30,731 bases of DNA from JAKOQB01 sp036824465 (GTDB taxonomy: Bacteria; Pseudomonadota; Gammaproteobacteria; Burkholderiales; Burkholderiaceae_F): contig DAITAC010000050.1 of assembly GCA_036824465.1 (NCBI GenBank), positions 1 through 30,731 of the forward strand, given 5' to 3'. This document shows positions 14,346 through 21,471 of the stretch, in pieces (position 1 is the first letter of the stretch; each line of letters begins with the position of its first letter). The notes below the pieces were generated by a model that ran no database searches, was not told the origin of the DNA, and saw only the letters and a list, made by a program, of their open reading frames with translations. A program made the position numbers and the translations under genes.

Positions 14346-16601
14346 TCAGTGCGCTTCGGCCGCATAGGCCCTGCGCTTGTCGCTCAGCAGGGGGCCGATC
14401 TTGGCAAGCACCGATCCCAACCCGAACGCGCCACGTCGCCATGCCTGGAAGGCGGTCAGGAACGCCCACTGGCCTTGCGTCACTGTGGACCGCTTCCAGT
14501 TGCCAGCCGCGTACTTGTTCGCTTCCGCCAGTGTCGGATAGGTGTGGATGGTCCCGAGGATCTTGTTCAATCCCAGGTTGTATTTCATCGCGAGCACAAA
14601 TTCGGCGAGCAGATCGCCCGCGTGTTCGCCGGCGATGGTTACACCCAGGATCTGATCCGAACCCGGCTTGGTCAGTACCTTGACGAAACCGTGCGCCTCG
14701 CCATCGGCAATCGCGCGGTCGAGGTCGTCGATGCCGTAGACCGTCACGACGTGCGGAATGTTCTTTTCCTTGGCTTCGGTTTCGTTCAGGCCCACGCGCG
14801 CGACCTCGGGCTCGGTGAAGGTCGCCCACGGAATCACGCGATAGTCTGTCTTGAACCGCTTGAAAGTGCCGAACAGCGCATTGACCGCCGCGTACCACGC
14901 CTGGTGCGCGGCTGTATGCGTGAACTGGTACGGACCGGCGACATCGCCCGCAGCAAAGATGTTCGGATAGATCGTCTGCAGGTAGTCGTCGGTCTCGACC
15001 GTGCGCGCCTTGGTCGTACCGATGCCGAGTTCCTCAAGTCCATAGCCCTGCGTGTTGGCGATGCGGCCGACCGCGACCAGCACCTGATCAAACGCGATGC
15101 GGATGTCCTGCCCCTTGTGCTCAACCACCATCACCTTCTCGCCGTTCTCGATCAGGAACTGCTTCGCCTTGTGTTCGGTGAGAACACGGATACCTTCCGC
15201 TTCGAACTGCTTCTTCACCAGCGCAGACACGTCCGGATCTTCGCGGATCATGATCCGCGGCAGCATCTCGACCTGCGTGACCTGCGAGCCGAAACGCGCG
15301 AACGACTGCGTCAGTTCACTGCCGATCGGTCCGCCGCCGAGCACGACCAGGCGCTTGGGCAGTTCGCGCAGGTTCCACACCGTGTCGGAGGTCAGATAGC
15401 CGACATCATTAATGCCGGGAATCGGCGGTACGAACGGCCGCGCGCCGGCAGCGATCACGATGTTCTTGGTGGTCAGCGTCTTCCTGCCCGCGGCGGTCAT
15501 CACGTCGACCGTCCATGGCGAGGTGATCTTCGCGGTGCCCGTGATGCACTCCACGCCCAGCCCGCTGTAGCGCTCGATCGAGTCATGCGGCTCGACGGTC
15601 TTCACCACCTGCGCCACGCGGTCCATCACGTCGGCGAAGTTGAAGCTGGCGGAAGCCTTTTCAACGCCGAATTCCTTCGACCGCGCGATGTGCGATAGCA
15701 GTTTGCCCGAGCGGATCAGTGCCTTGCTCGGCACGCATCCGGTGTTCAGGCAGTCGCCCCCCATCTTGTGTTTTTCGATCAGTGCGACTTTCGCCTTGGT
15801 CGCCGCGGCGATGTACGCCGACACCAGACCGGCGGAGCCCGCGCCAATCACGACCATGTTGTAGTCATAGCTCGGCGGGCGTTTGTCGGCCCATTTGGCG
15901 TACACCTTGCGGCCCTTCAGGTACGAGTTGACCTGAGCGCTCACCCATTCGGCGAGTCCGAGCAACAGGCGCTTGGCAAGGATTGGGAACAGCCCGAGTA
16001 GCACGAAGGCAAACACCAATTGCGGAGACAGTTTTAATTGACCGAGTTGAGTTCCGGCATACACGTAGACGATGGTTCCCGCCAGCATGCCAAGCTGACT
16101 CACCCAGTAGAACGTCGTGGTGCGGATCTTCGTCAAACCCATCAGCAGATTGACTACGAAGAAAGGGAACAGCGGCACCAGCCGCAAGGCAAACAGATAG
16201 AAGCCGCCCTCGCGCTCAAATCCGTCATTGAAAGCCTTGAGCTTGTCTCCATACTTGGCCTGCACCCAATCACCTAGGATCAATCGGGAGATCAGAAAGG
16301 CCAGTGTCGCGCCGATCGCCGAGGCGAAAGAAACGATAACGACGCCAGCCACGACGCCAAAGATTGCGCCTGCAGCAAGCGTCATCGCCGCCGCGCCTGG
16401 TAGCGAAAGTGCCGCGACTGCGACATAGACCGCGAAGAAGATCGCCGCCGTCTGCGCGTAGTGCGCATCGCGGAACGCCTCGATCCTTGCGCGACTCCCC
16501 TGAAAGTACTCGATGCTGAAGTACTGTTTCAGGTCGAAGTAGAAAAACGCCGCGATCGCTGCGATGAGCACCGCCAGCAGCAATAGTCGCTTCTTGTCCA
16601 T
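14346..16601 (-). CDS. TVP38/TMEM64-mercuric reductase-like fusion oxidoreductase
   Basis: This is a 751-residue fusion. Residues 1-235 form a polytopic TVP38/TMEM64 (DedA-like) membrane domain with helices near 5-21, 50-70, 75-110, 135-155, 168-183 and 195-212, and the family signature FYLFALRLVPLFPFFVVNLL (as two adjacent blocks) near 134-153. Residues 245-751 are a pyridine nucleotide-disulphide oxidoreductase: FAD motif GAGSAG at 253-258, redox pair Cys284/Cys289 in GGDCLNTGCVPSKAL, a second NAD fold (VVLGGGPIGSELTQ), and a dimerisation domain with HTYPTLAEANKYAA. It lacks a mercury-binding HMA domain and the C-terminal vicinal Cys pair of MerA, so mercury reduction is doubtful. GGGGGAG lies just before ATG 16601. 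Confidence 0.93.
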   Translation of the reverse strand: MDKKRLLLLAVLIAAIAAFFYFDLKQYFSIEYFQGSRARIEAFRDAHYAQTAAIFFAVYVAVAALSLPGAAAMTLAAGAIFGVVAGVVIVSFASAIGATLAFLISRLILGDWVQAKYGDKLKAFNDGFEREGGFYLFALRLVPLFPFFVVNLLMGLTKIRTTTFYWVSQLGMLAGTIVYVYAGTQLGQLKLSPQLVFAFVLLGLFPILAKRLLLGLAEWVSAQVNSYLKGRKVYAKWADKRPPSYDYNMVVIGAGSAGLVSAYIAAATKAKVALIEKHKMGGDCLNTGCVPSKALIRSGKLLSHIARSKEFGVEKASASFNFADVMDRVAQVVKTVEPHDSIERYSGLGVECITGTAKITSPWTVDVMTAAGRKTLTTKNIVIAAGARPFVPPIPGINDVGYLTSDTVWNLRELPKRLVVLGGGPIGSELTQSFARFGSQVTQVEMLPRIMIREDPDVSALVKKQFEAEGIRVLTEHKAKQFLIENGEKVMVVEHKGQDIRIAFDQVLVAVGRIANTQGYGLEELGIGTTKARTVETDDYLQTIYPNIFAAGDVAGPYQFTHTAAHQAWYAAVNALFGTFKRFKTDYRVIPWATFTEPEVARVGLNETEAKEKNIPHVVTVYGIDDLDRAIADGEAHGFVKVLTKPGSDQILGVTIAGEHAGDLLAEFVLAMKYNLGLNKILGTIHTYPTLAEANKYAAGNWKRSTVTQGQWAFLTAFQAWRRGAFGLGSVLAKIGPLLSDKRRAYAAEAH

Positions 16602-16684
16602 GACTCCCCCAGAATTCGTGAACCGCAGGCACGTGCCCGGCCGCGATCAGTCGGAAAGTGTCGGGCAGTCTTACGTTGGCAAGA

Positions 16685-17749
16685 CTAAACGACGGCGGCG
16701 CAGCTTGACGTATTTGTGGCTGTGCCAAGCGCCTGCGCCAGCGTGAAGCGCGGTCCTTTGGCGATACGGCGCCGATACGAGATGGCCGCGGGCGAGGCGG
16801 CGCTCCACAATGCATCGAAACGCCGCAGCCACGCTTCGAAATCGAAATCGACGCGCAGGGCCTCGACGAACACGCCGTCGTGCTGAATGCCGTAAAGCCG
16901 CGACCGCGCGATTGCACGCGGCAGCGGGCGCGTCGAAACACGCGTGATCACGCCGTGCGTCGTGTCTTCGAAGTTCGCCATGCCCGCGGCACCGTTGTTG
17001 ATCACGAACCGGTCGCCGTGCACTTTCAACGCCGGTGCACAGGTGTGGCTGCAGGCAAAGCCGTCCACGGCCGCCTGGTCAAAGGCTGTGGTCAGCATTG
17101 CCTCATTCTCCGGATCGTGCAATGCGTCGTGCGCAAAGCGCCAGCCGGCCAGGGACCACGCGTCGCCATGCACGATCGCAATCCGTGCGCCGCCCACCTG
17201 CACCACCGCGTGCATCGGCAACTGGTTGTGCAAGAGCGTCAATGCATCGGCGCCGGAGGACAACGAACGCGAAACCTTGCGCAGGCGCTCAAGGATGGCG
17301 TTGCTGCGCTCCACGTCATCGTCAGGCACTGATTCCGGGTACGCACAGCCGCAGCCGGCCGCAGGATCGTCGTTGGCAATTTCAGTTTCGACGTTGCCGC
17401 GCAATGCAAGGACGGCGTCCGAACGGCCGCCGTGGGCGACGACGGTATCCGGCAGGCGGCCATCGGCAGCGTTGTCCGGCGTGCCTATCACACGACTTTG
17501 AATCTCCGAGTACAGATCCGGCTCGGCATCAAACCAGTGAAAATCGCCGTTGAAGATCAGGCGCGGGCGGACCGGTTCCTGCTTGGACAGGTTTTCGATC
17601 GCGTCGAGCGCGAATGCGTTCCCGTAAAGCCCGCCGATCACGTAGATCGTGTCTTCGGCGAACTCAGCCGCGCGCGCGAACACGCGCGGCGAGTAGCCGT
17701 ATTGCGGTGGGCAGGATCGCCCGGCGACGAGCAGCCGCCCGTCACGCAA
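16685..17749 (-). CDS. Divergent calcineurin-like metallophosphoesterase
   Basis: This is a 354-residue protein with a degenerate calcineurin plan. GGLYGN (39-44) stands where GDIHGN is usual. NGDFHWFD (67-74) replaces GDxVDRG, RGNVET (117-122) replaces GNHE, VHGD is at 193-196, and CSHTCAP (233-239) replaces GHTH. INNGAAG (250-256) matches the usual closing strand. Thus the first Asp and His ligands are lost and cysteines appear near the last motif, with another pair, CGC, at 133-135 and a terminal TSSC. The best start is TTG 17749, which overlaps the arsS stop by eight bases, behind a GGGGG stretch. No ATG is available in the right place. A phosphatase acting on a product of the radical SAM pathway is inferred from context. 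Confidence 0.8.
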   Translation of the reverse strand: MRDGRLLVAGRSCPPQYGYSPRVFARAAEFAEDTIYVIGGLYGNAFALDAIENLSKQEPVRPRLIFNGDFHWFDAEPDLYSEIQSRVIGTPDNAADGRLPDTVVAHGGRSDAVLALRGNVETEIANDDPAAGCGCAYPESVPDDDVERSNAILERLRKVSRSLSSGADALTLLHNQLPMHAVVQVGGARIAIVHGDAWSLAGWRFAHDALHDPENEAMLTTAFDQAAVDGFACSHTCAPALKVHGDRFVINNGAAGMANFEDTTHGVITRVSTRPLPRAIARSRLYGIQHDGVFVEALRVDFDFEAWLRRFDALWSAASPAAISYRRRIAKGPRFTLAQALGTATNTSSCAAVV

Positions 17750-18701
17750 GCGCGCCCCCGCAGCTCGAGCCCTTGCCTGCGGTGCAGCCGTAGCAATGAT
17801 CGGCGACCACGATCGGGTTGCCGGCAAGATCCATCTCCAGCCAGTCGTCGAGGTGAATGCGACCATGTCCGCGGCCGCCTTCGTGCAGGTGCAGGCCCAG
17901 CATCTGGTTGAAGTCGCAGTCGTACAGGTAGCCTTGCCAGTCGACCGACACCAGTGAACGGCACATCACGTGCTCGACATTGGCGTCCTGGTGCGCGCCA
18001 CGCAGCACCGTCATGTACTCACGGAATTTGCCCTTGCTGATCAACGTCGAGCCGAAGCGCGCGATCGGCATATTGGCCAGCGCAAACAGTCTGGTAAACA
18101 CGATGCCGAAGCGCTCGCCCAGCATCCGGCGATAGTCGGCCTCGAGTTTGACCTGGTCCGGCGGAAGCGATGCGCCCTGCGGGTTGTAGACCAGCGACAG
18201 CGGAAGCCGCGAGCCATAGCCAAGTGAATTCAACAGTTGCAGCGCTTGAATGCTCTTGTCGAACACGCCCTTGCCGCGCTGCTTGTCGACGTTGTCCTCA
18301 AGATAGCAGGGCAGCGAGGCGACGACTTCGACCTGCTGCTGCGCGAGAAATTCGGCCAGACCCTCGTACCCCGGCTCAAGCAGGATGGTCAGATTGCAGC
18401 GATCGATCACGTGCACGCCGCTGCCGCGTGCCTCGCGCACCAGGTCGCGGAAGTGCACGTTCATCTCCGGCGCGCCGCCCGTCAGGTCGAGCGTCTTGAT
18501 GTCCTTGGCGGTCAGCACGTCGAGGACGAGGTCGATCGTGGCGCGGTCCATCTGCTCGGTGCGGTTTGGACCGGCGTTCACATGGCAATGCACGCAGGTC
18601 TGGTTGCAGGTGTATCCAAGATTGACCTGCAGCGTCTCAACCGCGCGCCGCCGGATCGCCGGAAAGTCCGTCAGCTTGAGCAGGGGCAGGGTGGCGTGCA
18701 C
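17742..18701 (-). CDS. arsS: ArsS-type radical SAM protein (arsenosugar biosynthesis family)
   Basis: This is a 319-residue radical SAM enzyme. The iron-sulphur cluster ligands are Cys32, Cys36 and Cys39 in CNQTCVHCH, followed by VNAGPNRTE. The strings ETLQVNLGYTCNQTC, DLTGGAPEMN and SLPCYLEDNVDKQRG are diagnostic of the ArsS (TIGR04167-type) family. The C-terminal DUF3641 region carries Cys247, Cys262 and the cluster HCYGCTAGKGSSCGG with Cys303, Cys306 and Cys314. In some relatives the last site is selenocysteine; here it is an ordinary Cys codon. Characterised members join a 5'-deoxyadenosyl group to dimethylarsenite. GTG 18701 gives the family-typical short N-terminus; TTG 18722 is an alternative, and a TAA blocks anything earlier. 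It is the first gene of the eight-gene run. Confidence 0.9.
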   Translation of the reverse strand: MHATLPLLKLTDFPAIRRRAVETLQVNLGYTCNQTCVHCHVNAGPNRTEQMDRATIDLVLDVLTAKDIKTLDLTGGAPEMNVHFRDLVREARGSGVHVIDRCNLTILLEPGYEGLAEFLAQQQVEVVASLPCYLEDNVDKQRGKGVFDKSIQALQLLNSLGYGSRLPLSLVYNPQGASLPPDQVKLEADYRRMLGERFGIVFTRLFALANMPIARFGSTLISKGKFREYMTVLRGAHQDANVEHVMCRSLVSVDWQGYLYDCDFNQMLGLHLHEGGRGHGRIHLDDWLEMDLAGNPIVVADHCYGCTAGKGSSCGGALA

Positions 18702-18828
18702 GGTGGTTTGTTCCCGTTTCAACGGTTAATCGTTGTTGGTCGTCCGAGCCGGCCAGACCTTACCGACGTGACCGGCCGCCGACTACCCCAGGATGCGCTA
18801 CGCCCGGCGCCCCGAAGCGGATTTCAGA

Positions 18829-19023
18829 CTACCTGTCGATGCGCTTCATCGCCTCATGCATGAAGCTCATCTGCTTTTCCACGCGCGAGCAAAAGTCACA
18901 AAAGCGAAGATGCAGCCACAACTTGAAGCGCTCCATCAACCCCATCGGCGCTTTGTCCAGCCGTGCGCTGAGCAACTCATGCGCGTGCTGACACCTGATT
19001 CGAACCCAGCCGGGAGTCCTCAC
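18829..19023 (-). CDS. Small zinc-finger (zf-HC2-like) anti-sigma factor
   Basis: This is a 64-residue protein. The zinc ligands expected of an anti-sigma zinc finger are visible: a Cys and His in RCQHAHELLSARLDK, then the H-x3-C-x2-C motif in LHLRFCDFCSRVEKQ. There is no membrane segment, so it would be a cytoplasmic anti-sigma factor sensing redox or metals through its zinc site. The GTG start at 19023 overlaps the sigma-factor stop (GTGA), a strong sign of translational coupling and of a 1:1 partnership with the sigma factor. A longer frame reaching 19104 lies wholly inside the sigma gene and is not needed. Confidence 0.85.
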   Translation of the reverse strand: MRTPGWVRIRCQHAHELLSARLDKAPMGLMERFKLWLHLRFCDFCSRVEKQMSFMHEAMKRIDR

Positions 19024-19592
19024 CGCATTTTCCCCGCCCCAAACCAGTTCATTTCCAGACACTCCCGCAGCCGCATGCGCGCCCGATGCAGCATGACGAA
19101 GCAATTCGTCGAACTGATCGCCATTTCCTTACAAATCTGATCGGTTTCGTATTCGAGCCATTCGCGCATCATGAAAATTCTACCCAGCCCAGCCGGCAAC
19201 TTGTCGACGCAGGCCTGAAGAATCTCGAAGAACTGGGTGCGCTCGAGCGAGGCGTGCGGATCGCCCCAGTCCAGCGGTGGATTGGCCTTGTGGCCACTGG
19301 TGTCGTACAAGTCCTCGAGATCATCGGCCTCGGCCGCCTCCATCTGCGCATCGGCCGAGACTTCGCGCCCCGAGCGCCGGAACTGGTCGATGATCTTGTG
19401 CTTCAGGATCCCGACCACCCAGGTCTTGATCTGGGACTTCTGCGCAAATGACCCGGCGCTTTCCAGCGCCGCCAGCAGCGTTTCGGACACGACATCCTCG
19501 GCCCAGGTGTCGTTGCGCAGCTGCAGGCGGGCAATCCGCACCAGCGTCGGCCGCAATTCGCCGAGCGTTTGCTGGATCGAAGACGTGTCCAT
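19020..19592 (-). CDS. ECF-type RNA polymerase sigma-70 family sigma factor
   Basis: This is a 190-residue alternative sigma factor. Region 2 runs from about residue 12 to 80 (LRPTLVRIARLQLRND, then AEDVVSETLLAALE, then KTWVVGILKHKIIDQFRRSG). Region 4 runs from about 125 to 180 (ILQACVDKLPAGLGRIFMMR, then EYETDQICKEMAISSTNCFV, then LHRARMRLRECLE). The pattern matches the TIGR02943-type sigma subfamily often paired with a tiny zinc-finger protein. It ends in GTGA overlap with that anti-sigma gene and starts seven bases after a 3-hydroxyisobutyrate-dehydrogenase-like gene. GGGGA abuts the ATG, so initiation may depend on coupling. Candidate targets are its own operon and the ArsS cluster 127 bases downstream. 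Confidence 0.92.
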   Translation of the reverse strand: MDTSSIQQTLGELRPTLVRIARLQLRNDTWAEDVVSETLLAALESAGSFAQKSQIKTWVVGILKHKIIDQFRRSGREVSADAQMEAAEADDLEDLYDTSGHKANPPLDWGDPHASLERTQFFEILQACVDKLPAGLGRIFMMREWLEYETDQICKEMAISSTNCFVMLHRARMRLRECLEMNWFGAGKMR

Positions 19593-19599
19593 TCCCCGA

Positions 19600-20505
19600 T
19601 CAGTTTCGCGAGCGCCGCAGCCGCCGGATCAGTGACGTCGTATCCCAGCGCCCGCCGCCCAAAGCCTGCAGGTCGGCGTAGAACTGATCCACGAGCGCAG
19701 AAACCGGCAGCGGTGCGCCGTTGCGCCGCGCTTCATCGAGGCAAAGGCCGAGGTCCTTGCGCATCCAGTCGACCGCAAAACCGAAGTCGAACTTGTCGTC
19801 GATCATCGTTGTGCCGCGATTGTCCATCTGCCAGCTTTGCGCCGCGCCCTTGCCGATCACCTGCAGCACCAGCTTCATATCGAGCCCCGCGGCCAGCCCG
19901 AAATTGATCCCTTCGGCCAGGCCCTGCACCATGCCGGCGATGGTGAGTTGATTGACCATCTTGGCCAACTGGCCGCTACCGCTCGGCCCGATCAGCGTGA
20001 CTGCCCTGGCATACGCGATCGCGACTGGCTGCGCGCGGGCGAATGCGGGTGCATCGCCGCCACACATGACGGTCAGCATCCCGTTGACCGCGCCTGCCTG
20101 GCCGCCCGATACCGGCGCATCGATGAAATGCAGCCCGCGGCGTCCGGCTTCGGCGTGCAGCTCGCGTGCAACCAAGGCGGACGCAGTGGTGTTGTCGACG
20201 AAGATGGCGTCCCTGGTCATACCCGCGAAAGCACCTTGGTCGCCCAGCACGACGCCTCGCAGATCATCATCGTTGCCGACGCACGAAAACACAACCTGAG
20301 CGCCCGCGGCGGCCTCGCGCGGCGTTGCGGCCGCACGACCGCCGTACTCCTCGACCCAGCGCTCGGCCTTCTTTCCTGTGCGGTTGTAGACCGCGACATG
20401 ATGACCGGCACGCGCCAGGTGCCCCGCCATTGGATAGCCCATCACGCCAAGCCCGATGAATGCAACGCGGTGCGGGGTCACGGGCTCATAGTTCTTGTTC
20501 GTCAT
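19600..20505 (-). CDS. NAD(P)-dependent beta-hydroxyacid dehydrogenase (3-hydroxyisobutyrate dehydrogenase family)
   Basis: This is a soluble two-domain oxidoreductase of 301 residues. The N-terminal Rossmann fold carries GLGVMGYPMAGHLARAGH near residues 17-34 and is followed by NRTGKKAE, where Arg suggests NADP preference. DAPVSGGQAGAVNG near 133 is the substrate-binding signature, and the catalytic Lys lies in GSGQLAKMVNQ near residue 183. The family includes 3-hydroxyisobutyrate, tartronate semialdehyde and succinic semialdehyde reductases, and the substrate here is not decided by sequence. ATG 20505 (MTNKNYEPV) is used; ATG 20514, three codons earlier, is equally possible. It is divergent from the DUF1223 gene, and its stop lies seven bases before the sigma-factor start. 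Confidence 0.88.
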   Translation of the reverse strand: MTNKNYEPVTPHRVAFIGLGVMGYPMAGHLARAGHHVAVYNRTGKKAERWVEEYGGRAAATPREAAAGAQVVFSCVGNDDDLRGVVLGDQGAFAGMTRDAIFVDNTTASALVARELHAEAGRRGLHFIDAPVSGGQAGAVNGMLTVMCGGDAPAFARAQPVAIAYARAVTLIGPSGSGQLAKMVNQLTIAGMVQGLAEGINFGLAAGLDMKLVLQVIGKGAAQSWQMDNRGTTMIDDKFDFGFAVDWMRKDLGLCLDEARRNGAPLPVSALVDQFYADLQALGGGRWDTTSLIRRLRRSRN

Positions 20506-20535
20506 CACCGGCATCGCAGGAAAAGGACGCGCGGA

Positions 20536-20589
20536 AGATACACCGTCTGTAAGGACCCTGTCGCGTGGGCGACCAAGCAGACGGTATCT
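20536..20589. promoter_or_regulatory. Nested inverted repeats in a divergent promoter region
   Basis: Outer arms AGATAC-(AC)-CGTCTG (20536-20549) and CAGACGGTATCT (20578-20589) pair over 12 bases apart from a 2-base bulge. Inside them GTCGC (20560-20564) and GCGAC (20569-20573) form a second hairpin with a GTGG loop. The structure sits between the divergent dehydrogenase and DUF1223 genes and stops just before the DUF1223 ribosome binding site. It may be an operator or an mRNA leader structure. Confidence 0.4.
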
Positions 20590-20601
20590 CGGAGTACCCT
20601 C

Positions 20602-21327
20602 ATGTCGATGGCCGCATTGCTCGCCGCCGCGGCGGCTTCCACCTGCGCGGTGACCAGCCCGCCGCATACCGTTGCACTGGTCGAGCTATATACGTCGCAG
20701 GGCTGTTCTAGCTGCCCACCGGCCGATCACTGGCTGTCGAAGATCGAACCGTCCGATCGCGTCGTGCCGCTCGCCCTGCATGTCGGCTACTGGGACTACA
20801 TCGGCTGGAAAGATCCGTTCGCGAAACAGGAGTTCAACGAGCGTCAGCGCTGGCTTGCCGACTTGAACGGTAACCGCACCGTCTATACCCCGGGCGTGTT
20901 CGTGCAAGGCCGGGAGACGCCGCGTTGGTCCGATACGCGTGGGTTCGATACGACCGTACGCGCCATCAACGCGCAGCCGGCGCGGGCGCACATCGAACTG
21001 AGCGCCAAGGTCGATAACGGCAACATCGAGGCCAACGCCAGGGTCAGTGCGGCCGACGCCCGGCACCCACGAGTGTTGCTCGCGCTCGTGCAAAGCGGCA
21101 ACACCACCAAGGTCAATGCGGGCGAGAACCGCGGCGATACCCTGACCAACGACCATGTGGTCAAGGAATGGAGTGGTCCGCTTGCGCCGGGTGGCGGCGC
21201 CAGCCAACGCTGGACAGCACCGAACGTTGCGGTCGATCGCCTGCGAGTCGTGGCGCTGGTTCAGGACGTCAGCAGCGGGCAGTTACTGCAGTCGATCGCG
21301 CTACCGCTGGCGAATTGCGGCCGGTAG
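20602..21327 (+). CDS. DUF1223 thioredoxin-like exported protein
   Basis: This 241-residue protein has a short hydrophobic leader (MSMAALLAAAAASTCAV) indicating export to the periplasm. The DUF1223 core follows: VALVELYTSQGCSSCPPADH with a thioredoxin-like Cys-Ser-Ser-Cys pair, then HVGYWDYIGWKDPFAKQEF, then NRTVYTPGVFVQGRE. The C-terminal half is a beta-rich domain. The family is widespread in Proteobacteria, and a disulphide-related function is likely but unproven. GGAG at 20591-20594, seven bases before ATG 20602, sets the start. The longer open frame back to 19837 lies antisense to the dehydrogenase and is not coding. Confidence 0.88.
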   Translation: MSMAALLAAAAASTCAVTSPPHTVALVELYTSQGCSSCPPADHWLSKIEPSDRVVPLALHVGYWDYIGWKDPFAKQEFNERQRWLADLNGNRTVYTPGVFVQGRETPRWSDTRGFDTTVRAINAQPARAHIELSAKVDNGNIEANARVSAADARHPRVLLALVQSGNTTKVNAGENRGDTLTNDHVVKEWSGPLAPGGGASQRWTAPNVAVDRLRVVALVQDVSSGQLLQSIALPLANCGR

Positions 21328-21359
21328 CCGAATCAGGGCGACTCTTCCTGCTTCGAGCC

Positions 21360-21375
21360 GATTGCCCCGGCAATC
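21360..21375. terminator. Weak hairpin between convergent genes
   Basis: GATTGC and GCAATC form a 6-bp stem with a CCCG loop 33 bases after the DUF1223 stop, before the end of the convergent XRE gene. There is no T run, so termination strength is doubtful. Confidence 0.3.
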
Positions 21376-21471
21376 CGAAGGACTGGTAATAGCGAGAACG
21401 GTCAAGGCCATCGATATTCGCCCAAGCCTGGCACTGCAAGGAATCTTCTCCTCGATCGGCGCAAACGGTGC

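Noticed and set aside
14349..15698. Plus-strand open frame of 449 codons
   Set aside because: It lies opposite the oxidoreductase half of the TVP38 fusion. The composition is typical of an antisense frame in GC-rich DNA.
17742..17800. Possible selenocysteine at the C-terminus of ArsS
   Set aside because: Some relatives carry selenocysteine in the GSSC-type motif, but here the codon is an ordinary Cys codon and the single TGA is the true stop.
19837..20601. Upstream extension of the DUF1223 reading frame
   Set aside because: It runs antisense through the dehydrogenase gene. The Shine-Dalgarno sequence and signal-peptide-like start place the real ATG at 20602.
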